64,000 nucleotides of DNA, from NCBI RefSeq assembly GCF_041080675.1, contig NZ_CP163520.1, positions 3,038,001 to 3,102,000 on the forward strand, in the 5' to 3' direction. The notes beneath the pieces are model-generated. The model made no database searches. It was not told where the DNA came from and saw nothing but the letters and a program-made list of their open reading frames with translations. The position numbers and the translations under genes are program-made. Positions 7,651 to 16,904 of this stretch are shown in pieces; position 1 is the stretch's first letter; each line of letters begins with the position of its first letter. The stretch comes from Streptomyces sp. cg36 (GTDB taxonomy: Bacteria > Actinomycetota > Actinomycetes > Streptomycetales > Streptomycetaceae).

Positions 7651-8757
7651 ATGTCGATTCTCTGGATCCTGATCGCCGCCTGCATGCTGACGATGGCCCT
7701 GGGCCCGTGGGCCATGCGGCGCCGCCGGGCCGGCATCCAGCTGGCCCAGCCGGGCGAGCCCGACGCCGCGGACCCCGCGGCGTACGGCTTCGCGCGCCAG
7801 GAAGAGCTGGACGTGCGGCTGCCCGGACCCGACCAGGACCTCCTGGACGTACTGGACGTGGTGCAGGGGACCCAGGAGTGGCGGGCCGCGGCCCAGCTCC
7901 TGGCGGGCACCCCGAAGGAGGGCGAGCTGCGCTGGCAGCGCGTCCAGGCGTTCGCGGGCGCGGCCTCGCTGGAGCTCGCCCAGCGCCCGGGCGTGGGCGG
8001 CTCCTGGCTGCGCAAGTGGCGCTCGGAGGCCCCCAAGGACGCGGGCGCGGCCCAGGTGCAGGCGGAGTTCCTGGTCCAGCAGGCGTGGCGCTCGTCGTCG
8101 GCCGGGCAGGACGACTTCCGCATCATCCTGGAGGAGGCCCGCACGGTCTGCGCCGAGGCCGCGCTGCTCGCCCCGGGCGACCCCGTCCCGTATCTGACGG
8201 AGCTGGCGGTGGCCCGCGGCCTCGGGTACGGACACCCGGAGTTCGAGCAGCTCTGGGCCAAGGTGCTGGACCGCGCGCCGCACCACATGGGCGCGCACCT
8301 GGCGGCCCTGCACTACTGGTGCGAGAAGTGGCACGGCTCGCGCGAGCTGGCGGACGAGTTCGCGGTGGCGGCGGCGGCCCGCGCCCCGCAGGGCTCGCTG
8401 CTCGCCGCGCTGCCGCTCTTCGCGGTGTACGAGCACATGCCGGACATCGTGCTCGTCAGCGACTTCCACCGCACCGCGGTGGTCAGCCGCGCCATGGAGG
8501 GCGCCCTGCACGCGGCCCAGGCGGCCCGCGCCGACGACCCGGTCCTCCCGCACGTCCGCCACCTCCTGGCGTTCTTCCTGGTCGGCGCCCAGCGCTGGTC
8601 GGAGTCGATGAACCAGTTCGTCCGCCTGGACGGCTATGTGGGCGCCCTCCCCTGGACCCTGTCCGAGGACCCGGCGGAGCAGTACGCGATATACCGCGCG
8701 CTGGCGGTGGCGGGATACGAGGCGAACGGCGGCGACCCGGCGACGCTGTCGCGCTGA
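7651..8757 (+). CDS. Membrane-anchored helical-repeat-like protein of unknown function
   Basis: A 368-residue protein I do not recognise beyond it being the kind of conserved hypothetical seen in Streptomyces. Residues 1-17 form one hydrophobic N-terminal segment ending in RRRR, consistent with an uncleaved anchor and a cytoplasmic body. The rest is almost entirely helical and Ala/Leu-rich, with blocks such as AEAALLAPGDPVPYLTELAVARG and LDRAPHHMGAHLAALHYW that read like degenerate TPR units. It has no catalytic motif that I can see. It stands alone between metB and msrA. A scaffolding or protein-binding role is a guess from the helical repeats. Confidence 0.75.
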   Translation: MSILWILIAACMLTMALGPWAMRRRRAGIQLAQPGEPDAADPAAYGFARQEELDVRLPGPDQDLLDVLDVVQGTQEWRAAAQLLAGTPKEGELRWQRVQAFAGAASLELAQRPGVGGSWLRKWRSEAPKDAGAAQVQAEFLVQQAWRSSSAGQDDFRIILEEARTVCAEAALLAPGDPVPYLTELAVARGLGYGHPEFEQLWAKVLDRAPHHMGAHLAALHYWCEKWHGSRELADEFAVAAAARAPQGSLLAALPLFAVYEHMPDIVLVSDFHRTAVVSRAMEGALHAAQAARADDPVLPHVRHLLAFFLVGAQRWSESMNQFVRLDGYVGALPWTLSEDPAEQYAIYRALAVAGYEANGGDPATLSR

Positions 8758-8887
8758 CGGCGGGGCGGGCGCAGGCCCTGGGCAGGCCGGGGCGCGGGCC
8801 GCGGGCCGGGTGGGCGGGGAATCCCGTGCCGTCCCCGTACGTTGAACGGGGCGGACCGACTCTCGCCCTCGCCGAGGAGCCCCCGCA

Positions 8888-9553
8888 ATGTTCCTGAACA
8901 GCCGTACACCCGTCCTGCCCACCCCTGAGCAGGCCCTCAAGGGCCGCCCCGAGCCGGAGTTCACCGTCCCCGCGCGCCACACGGTCCTCGGCAACCCGCT
9001 CGTCGGCCCGTACCCGGAGGGGCTGGAGGTCGCGGACTTCGGCCTCGGCTGCTTCTGGGGCGCCGAGCGCAAGTTCTGGCAGACGGAGGGCGTGTGGACG
9101 ACCCTCGTCGGCTACCAGGGCGGCCACACCGAGAACCCGGCGTACGAGGAGGTCTGCTCGGGCCTCACGGGCCACACGGAGGCGGTCCGCGTGGTGTACG
9201 ACCCGTCGCTGGTCTCCTACGAGACCCTCCTGAAGCTGTTCTGGGAGTCCCACAACCCCACCCAGGGCTTCCGCCAGGGCAACGACGTGGGCACCCAGTA
9301 CCGCTCCGCGATCTACACCCACACCCCGGCCCAGGCCACCGCGGCGGCCGCCTCCCGGGACGCCTACCAGCGCGTTCTGACGGCGTCGGGCCACGCCACG
9401 ATCACCACGGAGATCCTCCCGGCCGAGGGCCGCACGTTCTACCCGGCCGAGCCGTACCACCAGCAGTACCTGGACAAGAACCCGGGCGGCTACTGCGGGA
9501 TCGGCGGGACGGGTGTGTCGTGCCCGATCGGGGTGGCGCGCGCGGAGGGCTGA
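8888..9553 (+). CDS. msrA: Peptide methionine sulfoxide reductase MsrA
   Basis: A 221-residue MsrA that reduces the S-epimer of methionine sulfoxide in proteins. The catalytic cysteine is Cys55 in the family motif GCFWGAE; acidic and tyrosine residues of the active site follow in the [14 protein letters not shown] and [11 protein letters not shown] blocks. Cysteines in the C-terminal [13 protein letters not shown] segment can act as resolving residues for regeneration by thioredoxin. Length and domain layout are normal for the actinobacterial type with an N-terminal extension of about 45 residues. An AGGAG lies upstream of the ATG. Confidence 0.93.
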   Translation: MFLNSRTPVLPTPEQALKGRPEPEFTVPARHTVLGNPLVGPYPEGLEVADFGLGCFWGAERKFWQTEGVWTTLVGYQGGHTENPAYEEVCSGLTGHTEAVRVVYDPSLVSYETLLKLFWESHNPTQGFRQGNDVGTQYRSAIYTHTPAQATAAAASRDAYQRVLTASGHATITTEILPAEGRTFYPAEPYHQQYLDKNPGGYCGIGGTGVSCPIGVARAEG

Positions 9554-9598
9554 GCCTCCTCTCCGTACGCCCGCTCCACCCGGCCCCCCTCTGCTCGG

Positions 9599-10768
9599 CT
9601 ACCTCTTCGGCCAGTACCAGAGCGGCTCGTCCAGGGTGCCCTGGCCCTCCACCACGGTCTGGCCGAACTCCTTCACCAGCTCTATGACGTTGGCCCGGCG
9701 GGAGAGCGCCTCGGCCAGGGGGCGGGCGTGGGTGACCACCACCAGCTGGCTGTGGGCCGTCGCCTTGCGGATCAGGTCCGCGAGGGGCGGCAGCAGGTCG
9801 GGGTGGAGGCTGGTCTCCGGCTCGTTGAGGACCATCAGGGCCGGGGGGCGCGGGGTGAGCAGGGCCGCCGCCCACAGCAGATAGCGCAGGGTGCCGTCGG
9901 AGAGCTCGGCCGCGGTCAGCGGGCGCAGCAGGCCGTGCTGGCGCAGGCCCAGCTCCAGGCGTCCGCCGACCAGGTCGACCACCACCCGGCTGCCCGGGAA
10001 CGCCGCGTCCACCGCCTCGTCCAGCGCCTCCCGGTCGCCGATCTCGCGGATGGTCTGGAGGGCCGCGGCGAGGTCGGCGCCGTCGCCGCTGAGGACCGGG
10101 GTGCGGGTGCCGATGTGGGTGGCGCGCGCGGGCGCGTGCGCGTCGGTGCGGACGTGGTCGTAGAAGCGCCAGGCGCGGATCTGCTCGCGCACCGCCAGCA
10201 CGTCCGGCGCCCGCTGCGGGTCGGCGACCTCGCCCAGCATCGAGTCGTACGGCCTGATCGCGCCCGCCGAGCGGTGCCAGCCGCCGTCCGCCCCGCGCAC
10301 CTTCACCGACTGCCCGGCCCGGTCGGAGAGGACGGACGCGGGGCGCAGCACCGGGCCGCTCCAGATCGACTCGCGCTTGATCTCCGGGTCGAGCGTGAAC
10401 AGCGAGTGCGGGTCGCCCGCCGCGCCGCCGGGGTGGCCGAAGTCGACCGCGTAACCGAACTCGTCGCCCGAGAAGCCGAGCCGCAGGCCGACCGGCTGGG
10501 TGCGCACGGTGCCCTGGAGCGGGCCGTGGCCCTCGCGGACCGAGCGGCTCGTCTTCTCCGGGCCCGCCCACAGCGTCGAGGGCAGGCCGCCCTCGCGGGC
10601 GAGCGCCGCGACCGCGCCTCCGCGCGCGGAGTCGGCGAGCAGCCGCAGCGCGCGGTAGAGGGACGACTTGCCCGTCCCGTTGGCACCGGTCACCACGTTG
10701 AGGCGGTCGAGCCGCACGACGAGGTGCCGCAGCGACCGGTAGTTCTCGACGGCGAGTGTGGTGATCAT
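9599..10768 (-). CDS. AAA family ATPase, RecF/OLD-like
   Basis: A 389-residue P-loop ATPase of the AAA_21 type. Walker A GANGTGKSS is at residues 28-36; an ABC-like signature LSDGTLRYL and Walker B VLNEPETSLHPDLL lie near the C-terminus, followed by the switch histidine in VVTHARPLAEAL. It lacks the TOPRIM nuclease domain of OLD enzymes, so any partner must act in trans; neither neighbour is a nuclease. The ATG at 10768 gives the usual family start MITTLAVENYRSL. A TTG at 10798 with a closer GGAGGTGA box is the alternative and would add ten residues. Its role is unknown. Confidence 0.85.
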   Translation of the reverse strand: MITTLAVENYRSLRHLVVRLDRLNVVTGANGTGKSSLYRALRLLADSARGGAVAALAREGGLPSTLWAGPEKTSRSVREGHGPLQGTVRTQPVGLRLGFSGDEFGYAVDFGHPGGAAGDPHSLFTLDPEIKRESIWSGPVLRPASVLSDRAGQSVKVRGADGGWHRSAGAIRPYDSMLGEVADPQRAPDVLAVREQIRAWRFYDHVRTDAHAPARATHIGTRTPVLSGDGADLAAALQTIREIGDREALDEAVDAAFPGSRVVVDLVGGRLELGLRQHGLLRPLTAAELSDGTLRYLLWAAALLTPRPPALMVLNEPETSLHPDLLPPLADLIRKATAHSQLVVVTHARPLAEALSRRANVIELVKEFGQTVVEGQGTLDEPLWYWPKR

Positions 10769-10927
10769 GCCTTCGAGCGTAGGGAAGGGGTCTGACAATC
10801 ACCTCCCGCCGCCCGCTCCCGGCCCTCGCTCGACGCCTCCCCCCGCCCCTTTCCGGCGCCCTCCCCGGCCGTCCGCCGCGGCGGATCGTTGCGGGGGCCG
10901 TCGGCGGTGGACCGTAAGGTGGGCGGA

Positions 10928-12898
10928 ATGGGCATCAGCCAGGTCCTGGGGACCCACTCCACCGCCGACGCAGCCACCTCACCGAGAAAGGGGAGGTGGC
11001 TGCGGCCCGAGTGGCGCGTGCCCGCGGTCCTGACGCTGGCCTCCGTGCCGCTGTACGTGCTGTGGGCGAAGTACCTCGGCACCGGCGGCGGCGACCTGTC
11101 GGCCCAGCTGGCCTGGGCGGGCTTCGCGACCCGGCACCCGGACTCGGCGTACAACCTGTCCTGGTACGGCGGCGCCCACACCGCCAACTACAGCCTGATC
11201 ACACCCTGGCTGATGGCTACTTTCGGGGTGCGGGCGGTGTCGGTGGCTGCGGGGGTGTCGGCCACGTGGCTGATGGCGCTGCTGTTCGTACGCGCGGAGG
11301 GCGCGTGGGCCGGGCGGGGCCGGGCCGACGGGCCCTGGCGCGGGGTGTGGCCCGCGCTGCTGGGGGCGGCGGCGCTGTGGTGCAACGTGGTGTCGGGGCG
11401 GACGACGTTCGCGGTGGGGGTCGCCTTCGCCGTGGCGGCCTGTCTGCTGGTGCAGGGGTTGCGCGGGGGGCGACGGAGCGAGAGCAGTGCTCTCGGCGGC
11501 GGGCGGCGGGGCGGCGGCGAGAGCGGTGCTCTCAACAATGAGCAGCAATACGGCGAGAGCGGTGCTCTCGATGGTGTGCAGCGGCACGGCGAGAGCAGTG
11601 CTCTCGGTGACGGGCGGCGGCGTGAGGGGCTTCTCCGGTTTGCGGGAGCCTTCCGTTCGGTCCTGGCCCCGGCCGCGCCCGTGACCTCGGCACCGCTCCC
11701 CCAGCCCGCTCTCGGTTCGGTGCGGCGCTCGCGTACGAGACTGGCGCTCGCGGTTGTGAGCAGTGCTCTCGCCACGATGGCCAGTCCCGTCGCCGGGCTC
11801 TTCCTGCTCGTCGTCGGCGCGGCCTACGTACTCGACCGGCAGTGGGCCAAGGCCGCCGTCCTGAGCGTGCCGCCCTGTCTGGTCGTCGGCGCCACCACCC
11901 TCCTCTTCCCCTTCGAGGGCGAGCAGCCGATGCCCCTGCACAAGCTGCTGATGCCGCTCGCCGTCTGCGCCGTACTGCTCCTCGCCGCCCCCGCCGCCCG
12001 GGGCTGGCGGCTGGTGCGCGCGGGGACGGCCGTGTACGCGCTGGGGGTCGTCCTCACGTACTTCATCGCCTCGCCCATCGGTTCCAACGTGGAGCGGCTG
12101 GTCGGGCTCGTCGGGCCCGCGGTGCTGCTCGCCGCCGTCCTCACGCCCGGGCTCGACCGGACGCGGCGGGTCGTGCTGGCCGTGACCATGCTGGTCTCCG
12201 TCAACTGGCTGCGGGACAAGACGATGGACGACACCGACGTCGCCACCGTCGTGCCCGCGTGGGCGGCGCAGACGGACGGCGTCGTCACCGAACTGCGCCG
12301 GCTCGGCGCCGACCGCACGCGCGTCGAGATCGTCCCCGCGCGCAACCACCGCGAGGCCGCGGTGCTCGCCGGGGCCGTCAACAACGCGCGCGGCTGGAAC
12401 CGGCAGCTGGACGTGGAGCGCGGGCGGCTCTTCTACGACGGGGGGTTCTCGGCGGAGCGGTACCGCGCGTGGCTCGACCGGTGGGCCGTCGGGCTCGTCG
12501 CCGTCCACGACGGTCCCCCCGACGGGCCCGCCGAGGCCGAGGCGGCGCTCGTGCGCGGGGGTACGCCGTGGCTGGAGCGGGTGTGGGGGGACGCGCACTG
12601 GACCGTGTACCGGGTGCGGGACGCCGTGCCGCTGGTGTCCTCGCCGGGTACGGCGGTACGGGGGGACGACGCGGAGCTGGTCGTACGGATGGAGCGGGCC
12701 GGGTCCGCGACCGTGCGGGTGGCGTATTCGCCGTGGTTGCGGGTGGACGGGGGGGCGTGCGTGGCCCCCGACGGGGAGTTCACCCGGCTCACCGTGCCTC
12801 GGGCCGGGGTGTACCGGCTGGACTCCCCGTACCGCTGGCCCTGGAACCGGGACGCCGGGTGCGGGGCCCGTCCGGGGGTGGGGGGCTCTGGGGGGTGA
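10928..12898 (+). CDS. Large polytopic membrane protein with in-frame palindromic repeat array
   Basis: A 656-residue protein with around ten hydrophobic segments between residues 35 and 430 and a soluble C-terminal domain of about 220 residues. The layout (early GGGDLSAQLAWA loop, WYGGAHTANYS, later extracytoplasmic domain) resembles GT-C-type or MFS-annotated Streptomyces membrane proteins, but I cannot assign a substrate. The ATG at 10928 follows AAGGTGGG. Residues 185-226 are a hydrophilic insert of four near-identical 12-13-residue units beginning ESSAL or ESGAL, encoded by a DNA array described separately. The insert falls in a loop between membrane helices, so it could be tolerated. 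The gene is followed by intergenic repeats. Confidence 0.75.
   Translation: MGISQVLGTHSTADAATSPRKGRWLRPEWRVPAVLTLASVPLYVLWAKYLGTGGGDLSAQLAWAGFATRHPDSAYNLSWYGGAHTANYSLITPWLMATFGVRAVSVAAGVSATWLMALLFVRAEGAWAGRGRADGPWRGVWPALLGAAALWCNVVSGRTTFAVGVAFAVAACLLVQGLRGGRRSESSALGGGRRGGGESGALNNEQQYGESGALDGVQRHGESSALGDGRRREGLLRFAGAFRSVLAPAAPVTSAPLPQPALGSVRRSRTRLALAVVSSALATMASPVAGLFLLVVGAAYVLDRQWAKAAVLSVPPCLVVGATTLLFPFEGEQPMPLHKLLMPLAVCAVLLLAAPAARGWRLVRAGTAVYALGVVLTYFIASPIGSNVERLVGLVGPAVLLAAVLTPGLDRTRRVVLAVTMLVSVNWLRDKTMDDTDVATVVPAWAAQTDGVVTELRRLGADRTRVEIVPARNHREAAVLAGAVNNARGWNRQLDVERGRLFYDGGFSAERYRAWLDRWAVGLVAVHDGPPDGPAEAEAALVRGGTPWLERVWGDAHWTVYRVRDAVPLVSSPGTAVRGDDAELVVRMERAGSATVRVAYSPWLRVDGGACVAPDGEFTRLTVPRAGVYRLDSPYRWPWNRDAGCGARPGVGGSGG
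11480..11605 (+). repeat. Intragenic array of 15-bp near-palindromes (36-39 bp period)
   Basis: Four copies of GAGAGCRGTGCTCTC start at 11480, 11519, 11555 and 11591, spaced 39, 36 and 36 bp, and a fifth, imperfect copy (GTGAGCAGTGCTCTC) is at 11756. Each has 7-bp inverted arms around one central base. All five are in the same codon phase, giving ESSAL, ESGAL, ESGAL, ESSAL and VSSAL, and all spacings are multiples of three. Confidence 0.85.
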
Positions 12899-13026
12899 GC
12901 CCTCTCCGCTCGGCTGTGTGGCCCGTCCCGGGGAGGGCGGGGGCCCTCCGCGGTGCCCCCTCTCCGCTCGGCTGCGGGGCCCCGTCCGGGGAGCGAGGTC
13001 TGTGGGAGTGACCACCCTTCGCTCGG

Positions 13027-13462
13027 CTGCGGGCCGTAGTTGGCTGGTCGCGCGGTTCCCCGCGCCCCTGGGTGGTGCAGTCGCCTGCGGGCCGGTGGGG
13101 GCTTGTCGCGCAGTTCCCCGCGCCCCTGCTTCGGCCCCGTCGGCTCCGAAGCCCAGGGCCGTTCGGGGCTGAGCCCCTCCTCGCTCGGCTGCGGGCCGTG
13201 CTTGGCCGGTCGCGCGGTTCCCCGCGCCCCTGGGTGGTGCAGTCGCCTGCGGGCCGGTGGGGGCTTGTCGCGCAGTTCCCCGCGCCCCTTCTTCGGCCCC
13301 GTCGGCTCCGAAGCCCAGGGCCGTTCGGGGCTGAGCCCCTCCTCGCTCGGCTGCGGGCCGTAGTTGGCCGGTCGCGCAGTTCCCCGCGCCCCTAGAGGTG
13401 GCCCCCTCTCCATTCGACCGCCCGCCGCCCGTGGCCGGTCGCGCGGTTCCCCGCGCCCCTTG
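13027..13462 (+). repeat. Intergenic repeat cluster A with 162-bp tandem duplication
   Basis: The 627-bp space between the membrane protein gene and the DUF1330 gene holds no credible gene. It contains six copies of the family core CGCGCRGTTCCCCGCGCCCC, at about 13050, 13108, 13211, 13270, 13375 and 13441, all on the + strand. The segment from about 13027 to 13188 is repeated almost exactly 162 bp further on, with a third partial copy from about 13350. Short GC-rich phrases such as CTCGGCTGCGGGCCGT separate the cores. Confidence 0.85.
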
Positions 13463-13525
13463 GGGTGGGCCCCTCCGCGTCCGCCCGCTCGCCGTGCCTG
13501 GCCGGTCGCGCCTCCTCCGTACCCC

Positions 13526-13873
13526 CTAACGCGGCGCCCCCTCCCTCAGCCTCCTCGCCGTCTCCGCCGCCTCGTACCCGGGCGGGACTCCGTCGATCAG
13601 GATCAGGTCGCCGGGGATGTGGGTCGCGCGGAGGGGGAGCAGGGACTGGTAGGCCGGGGAGTCGTACCAGGCCCGGGCCTTCGGCAGTGTCGGGAAGGCG
13701 AGCATGACGAGGGCGCCGGGCCACTCCCCCTCGCGCACCTCGGCCGTCGCGCCGTGGACCAGGAACGATCCGCCGAAGGGGTCCAGGGTGGCCTGGATGC
13801 GCTCCATGTAGACGAGGACGTCCTCGACCGGCGGGGCGGTCGGGCGCAGGTGGGCTATGGCGTACGCGGTCAT
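13526..13873 (-). CDS. DUF1330 domain-containing protein
   Basis: A 115-residue protein of the DUF1330 type, a dimeric alpha-beta barrel fold related to monooxygenases and isomerases. Family features visible are the N-terminal YAIAHLRPTAPPVEDVLVYMERIQATL, the central FLVHGATAEVREGEWPGALVMLAFP and the RAWYDSPAYQSLLPLR block. Function of the family is not established. The ATG at 13873 has a strong AGGAGG upstream; the longer frame further upstream is antisense to other genes. It is a single gene, downstream of and on the same strand as the alcohol dehydrogenase, 195 bp away. Confidence 0.88.
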   Translation of the reverse strand: MTAYAIAHLRPTAPPVEDVLVYMERIQATLDPFGGSFLVHGATAEVREGEWPGALVMLAFPTLPKARAWYDSPAYQSLLPLRATHIPGDLILIDGVPPGYEAAETARRLREGAPR

Positions 13874-14067
13874 CCCGGCCTCCTGGCGGAATCGGCTCTC
13901 CGGTACCGGGAAGGGCCTCCCGGCCGGTGGTCCCGATCCTGCCGCCGCCGGGCCGGGCGGTCGATTACGCGCGGGGTAATGCCCCGCCGCACGTACGACC
14001 GCCCGGCCCGGCGGTCCGGCCGGACCACCAAGACCCCCGCCGCCCCCGCGGGCCCCGCGGGCCCCCC

Positions 14068-15105
14068 TCAGATCGTCCCCGCGTCGATCACGAACCGGTA
14101 CCGCACATCGCTGGCCAGCACCCGCTCGTACGCCTCGTTGACCTCCTCCGCGCGGATCAGTTCGATCTCCGCGCCCAGGCCGTGCTCGGCGCAGAAGTCC
14201 AGCATTTCCTGGGTCTCGGCGATGCCGCCGATCATCGAACCGGCCAGGACCTTGTTGCCGCCGATGAGGCCGAACATGTTGAGGGAGTTCGGCTCCTCGG
14301 GGGCGCCGACGTTCACCAGTGCGCCGCCCGGCTTCAGCAGCGAGAGGTAGGCGCCGAGGTCCAGCGGGGCGGAGACGGTGGAGACGATCAGGTCGAGGGT
14401 GCCGGCGAGGCGCTCGAAGGTCTCCGGGTCGCTGGTGGCGTAGTAGTGGTCGGCGCCCAGCTTCAGGCCGTCGTCCTTCTTGCGCAGCGACTGGCTGAGC
14501 ACGGTCACCTCGGCGCCGAGCGCGTGGGCGATCTTCACGCCCATGTGGCCGAGGCCGCCCAGGCCCAGGATCGCGACCTTCTTGCCGGGCCCGGCCTGCC
14601 ACCGCCTGAGCGGCGAGTACAGGGTGATCCCGGCGCACAGCAGCGGCGCCGCCACGTCGAGGGAGAGACCGTCGGGGATGCGCACGGCGAAGCGCTCGTC
14701 GACGACGACGTGGGTGGAGTAGCCGCCGTAGGTGGGCTCGCCGTCGTGGCCGACCGCGTTGTACGTGCCGACGGAACGGGCGCAGAACTGCTCCTGCCCG
14801 GCCCGGCACTGCGCGCAGTCGCCGCAGGAGTCGACGAGGCAGCCGACGCCGACCCGGTCGCCCACGGCGTGCCGGGTGACGGCGGAGCCGGTCTCGGTGA
14901 CGACGCCCGCGATCTCGTGGCCGGGGACCATGGGGAAGATGGCCTCGCCCCAGCCCTCGCGGGCCTGGTGGATGTCGGAGTGGCAGATGCCCGCGTACTT
15001 GATCTCGATCAGGACGTCATGGGCCCCGACCGGCCTGCGCTCGATGGTGGTGCGCTCCAGCGGGGCCTTGGCGGCGGGGGCGGCATAGGCGGCGACGGTG
15101 GTCAT
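14068..15105 (-). CDS. Zinc-dependent NAD(P) alcohol dehydrogenase (YahK/CAD type)
   Basis: A 345-residue medium-chain dehydrogenase. Catalytic zinc ligands are Cys41 (GICHSD) and His63 (GHEIAG); the four structural zinc cysteines are in the [15 protein letters not shown] stretch near 95-109; the cofactor Rossmann motif GLGGLGHMG follows near 175. This combination is typical of the cinnamyl/aldehyde reductase branch (YahK), which usually prefers NADPH and reduces aldehydes. The ATG at 15105 is preceded by GAGGAGAGC. It diverges from an XRE regulator gene 174 bp away. A role in aldehyde detoxification is inferred from the family only. Confidence 0.9.
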   Translation of the reverse strand: MTTVAAYAAPAAKAPLERTTIERRPVGAHDVLIEIKYAGICHSDIHQAREGWGEAIFPMVPGHEIAGVVTETGSAVTRHAVGDRVGVGCLVDSCGDCAQCRAGQEQFCARSVGTYNAVGHDGEPTYGGYSTHVVVDERFAVRIPDGLSLDVAAPLLCAGITLYSPLRRWQAGPGKKVAILGLGGLGHMGVKIAHALGAEVTVLSQSLRKKDDGLKLGADHYYATSDPETFERLAGTLDLIVSTVSAPLDLGAYLSLLKPGGALVNVGAPEEPNSLNMFGLIGGNKVLAGSMIGGIAETQEMLDFCAEHGLGAEIELIRAEEVNEAYERVLASDVRYRFVIDAGTI

Positions 15106-15279
15106 GGCCTGCTCTCCTCGGGGTTCTCGGGTACGGGCTCCACGGTGCCGCCCGCGCCGACGTTCACCCAGCCCCCCGGCTTTCGTACGTCCGCCGTGCC
15201 TACGCCTGCCGTGCCTACCACTGGCAGGGTCAGGCTCGCCGTCGTACGACCGGGGGCGGCGGACGGATACTGGGGTGTC

Positions 15280-16191
15280 ATGGACCAGCGCGCCGAACTC
15301 AGCGAATTCCTCCGCTCCCGCCGGGCCCGGCTCAAGCCCGCGGACGTGGGGCTGCCCGACTTCGGGCGGCACCGCCGGGTGCCGGGGCTGCGCCGGGAGG
15401 AGCTGGCGCAGCTGGCCGGGGTGTCGGTGGCGTACTACACCCGCCTGGAGCAGGGGAACGGGCAGAACGTGTCGGGCGAGGTGCTCGACGCGATCGCCCG
15501 CGCGCTGCGGCTGACCGAGGCCGAGCAGCAGCATCTGACGCATCTGGCGAAGCCGACGGCGACCAAGAAGAAGAAGGCCGCGTACGCCAAGGAGCAGCGG
15601 GTGCGCCCCCAGCTGCGGTACCTGCTGGACTCGATGGACGCCGTCCCGGCGTACCTGCTCGGCCGCCGGCTCGATCTGCTGGCCTGGAACCGGATGGCGG
15701 CGGCGCTGATCGGCGACTTCGTCGAACTGCCGCCGCAGGAGCGGAACTTCGCCCGGCACGTCTTCCTCGACCCGACCGCCCGGGAGCGGTACGTGGAGTG
15801 GGAGGACAAGGCGGCCGAGGTGGTCGGGGTGCTGCGGCTGTGCGCGGGCTGCTATCCGGACGATCCGCTGCTCACCGCGCTGGTGGGGGAACTGTCGGTC
15901 AAGAGCGACGAGTTCCGCACGCTGTGGGCCGCCCACACCGTGCGCCAGAAGGGCCACGGCACCAAGCTGCTCCACCACCCGGTGGTGGGCGAGCTGACCC
16001 TGTCGTACGAGACGCTGAAGATGCCCGAGGAGCACGACCTGTCGCTGGTGACCTACTACGCGGAGCCGGGCTCGGCCTCGGCGGACTCGCTGCGGCTGCT
16101 GGCGAGCTGGGCGGCCGACGCGCGCGGGCCGGGCGCCGGGCAGCCCGGTGACCGGCCGGCGCCCGTCACGCCGCCCGCGCCCTCTCCGTGA
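15280..16191 (+). CDS. XRE/MmyB-type helix-turn-helix regulator
   Basis: A 303-residue regulator with an N-terminal HTH_3/HTH_31 domain (about residues 10-75, including [22 protein letters not shown]) and a C-terminal MmyB-like ligand-binding domain (about 105-270, with the characteristic [15 protein letters not shown] and [11 protein letters not shown] segments). Such proteins are abundant in Streptomyces and often control a divergent oxidoreductase, here the zinc dehydrogenase at 14068-15105. The ATG at 15280 was chosen because homologues begin [18 protein letters not shown]. Its last 26 nt overlap, tail to tail, the end of the ABC ATPase gene. Confidence 0.88.
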   Translation: MDQRAELSEFLRSRRARLKPADVGLPDFGRHRRVPGLRREELAQLAGVSVAYYTRLEQGNGQNVSGEVLDAIARALRLTEAEQQHLTHLAKPTATKKKKAAYAKEQRVRPQLRYLLDSMDAVPAYLLGRRLDLLAWNRMAAALIGDFVELPPQERNFARHVFLDPTARERYVEWEDKAAEVVGVLRLCAGCYPDDPLLTALVGELSVKSDEFRTLWAAHTVRQKGHGTKLLHHPVVGELTLSYETLKMPEEHDLSLVTYYAEPGSASADSLRLLASWAADARGPGAGQPGDRPAPVTPPAPSP

Positions 16192-16852
16192 ACGTCACCC
16201 GCCCCTTGCGGATGAGGGCGAGCCGGGGGGCCCGGCTCGCCAGCGCGGTGTCGTGGGTGACCATGACGAAGGTCAGGGCGTGCTCCGCCCAGAGCCCTTC
16301 GAGCACCTCCATGATCTCGTCGCGCAGGTCCGCGTCGAGGTTGCCGGTGGGCTCGTCGGCGAGCAGCACCTTGGGCCGTTTGACCATCGCGCGGGCGATG
16401 GCCACGCGCTGCCGCTGACCGCCGGTCAGTTCGCCGGGCAGCCGGTCCAGCTGCCCGCCCAGGCCGACCGAGGCGAGCGTGTCGGCGGCCCGTTCGCGCC
16501 GGTCGGCGGCCTTGAGGCCGAGCGGGACGAGGCCGGTCTCGACGTTCTCCCGGGCGGTGAGCGCCGGGATCAGGTTGGAGCTCTGGAAGACGAAGCCGAT
16601 GGACTCGGCCCGCACCCGGGCGAGCCGGGCCTCGGGGAGGCTGCCGAGGTCGACGCCGTCGAGGACGACCCGGCCGCCGGTCGGCCGGTCGAGCCCGCCG
16701 AGCAGCTGGAGCAGGGTGGACTTGCCGCCGCCGGAGGGCCCCTGGATGACCAGCCGGCCGCCGTCCGCGATGACCAGATCGACGCCGTCGAGCGCGTCGA
16801 TGCTCTCCTCGCCCCGCCGGTACCGCTTGGTGACGCCGCTGAGTTCGTACAT
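16166..16852 (-). CDS. ABC transporter ATP-binding protein (MacB/LolD-like)
   Basis: A 228-residue ATPase with Walker [10 protein letters not shown] at residues 38-46, Q-loop [12 protein letters not shown], Walker [13 protein letters not shown] and an H-loop in MVTHDTALA. The layout is that of the LolD/MacB group that works with FtsX-like permeases, and such a permease gene lies 52 bp upstream on the same strand. The signature motif reads LTGGQRQR, with Thr in place of the usual Ser; this is a mild change that should remain functional. Mechanotransmission rather than classic substrate export is typical of this group. Confidence 0.9.
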   Translation of the reverse strand: MYELSGVTKRYRRGEESIDALDGVDLVIADGGRLVIQGPSGGGKSTLLQLLGGLDRPTGGRVVLDGVDLGSLPEARLARVRAESIGFVFQSSNLIPALTARENVETGLVPLGLKAADRRERAADTLASVGLGGQLDRLPGELTGGQRQRVAIARAMVKRPKVLLADEPTGNLDADLRDEIMEVLEGLWAEHALTFVMVTHDTALASRAPRLALIRKGRVTFTERARAA

Positions 16853-16904
16853 GACTCGGGGCCGGTTCCTTTCGTACGTGCGTGGGTCGGTCGGTGCGCG
16901 GCGG

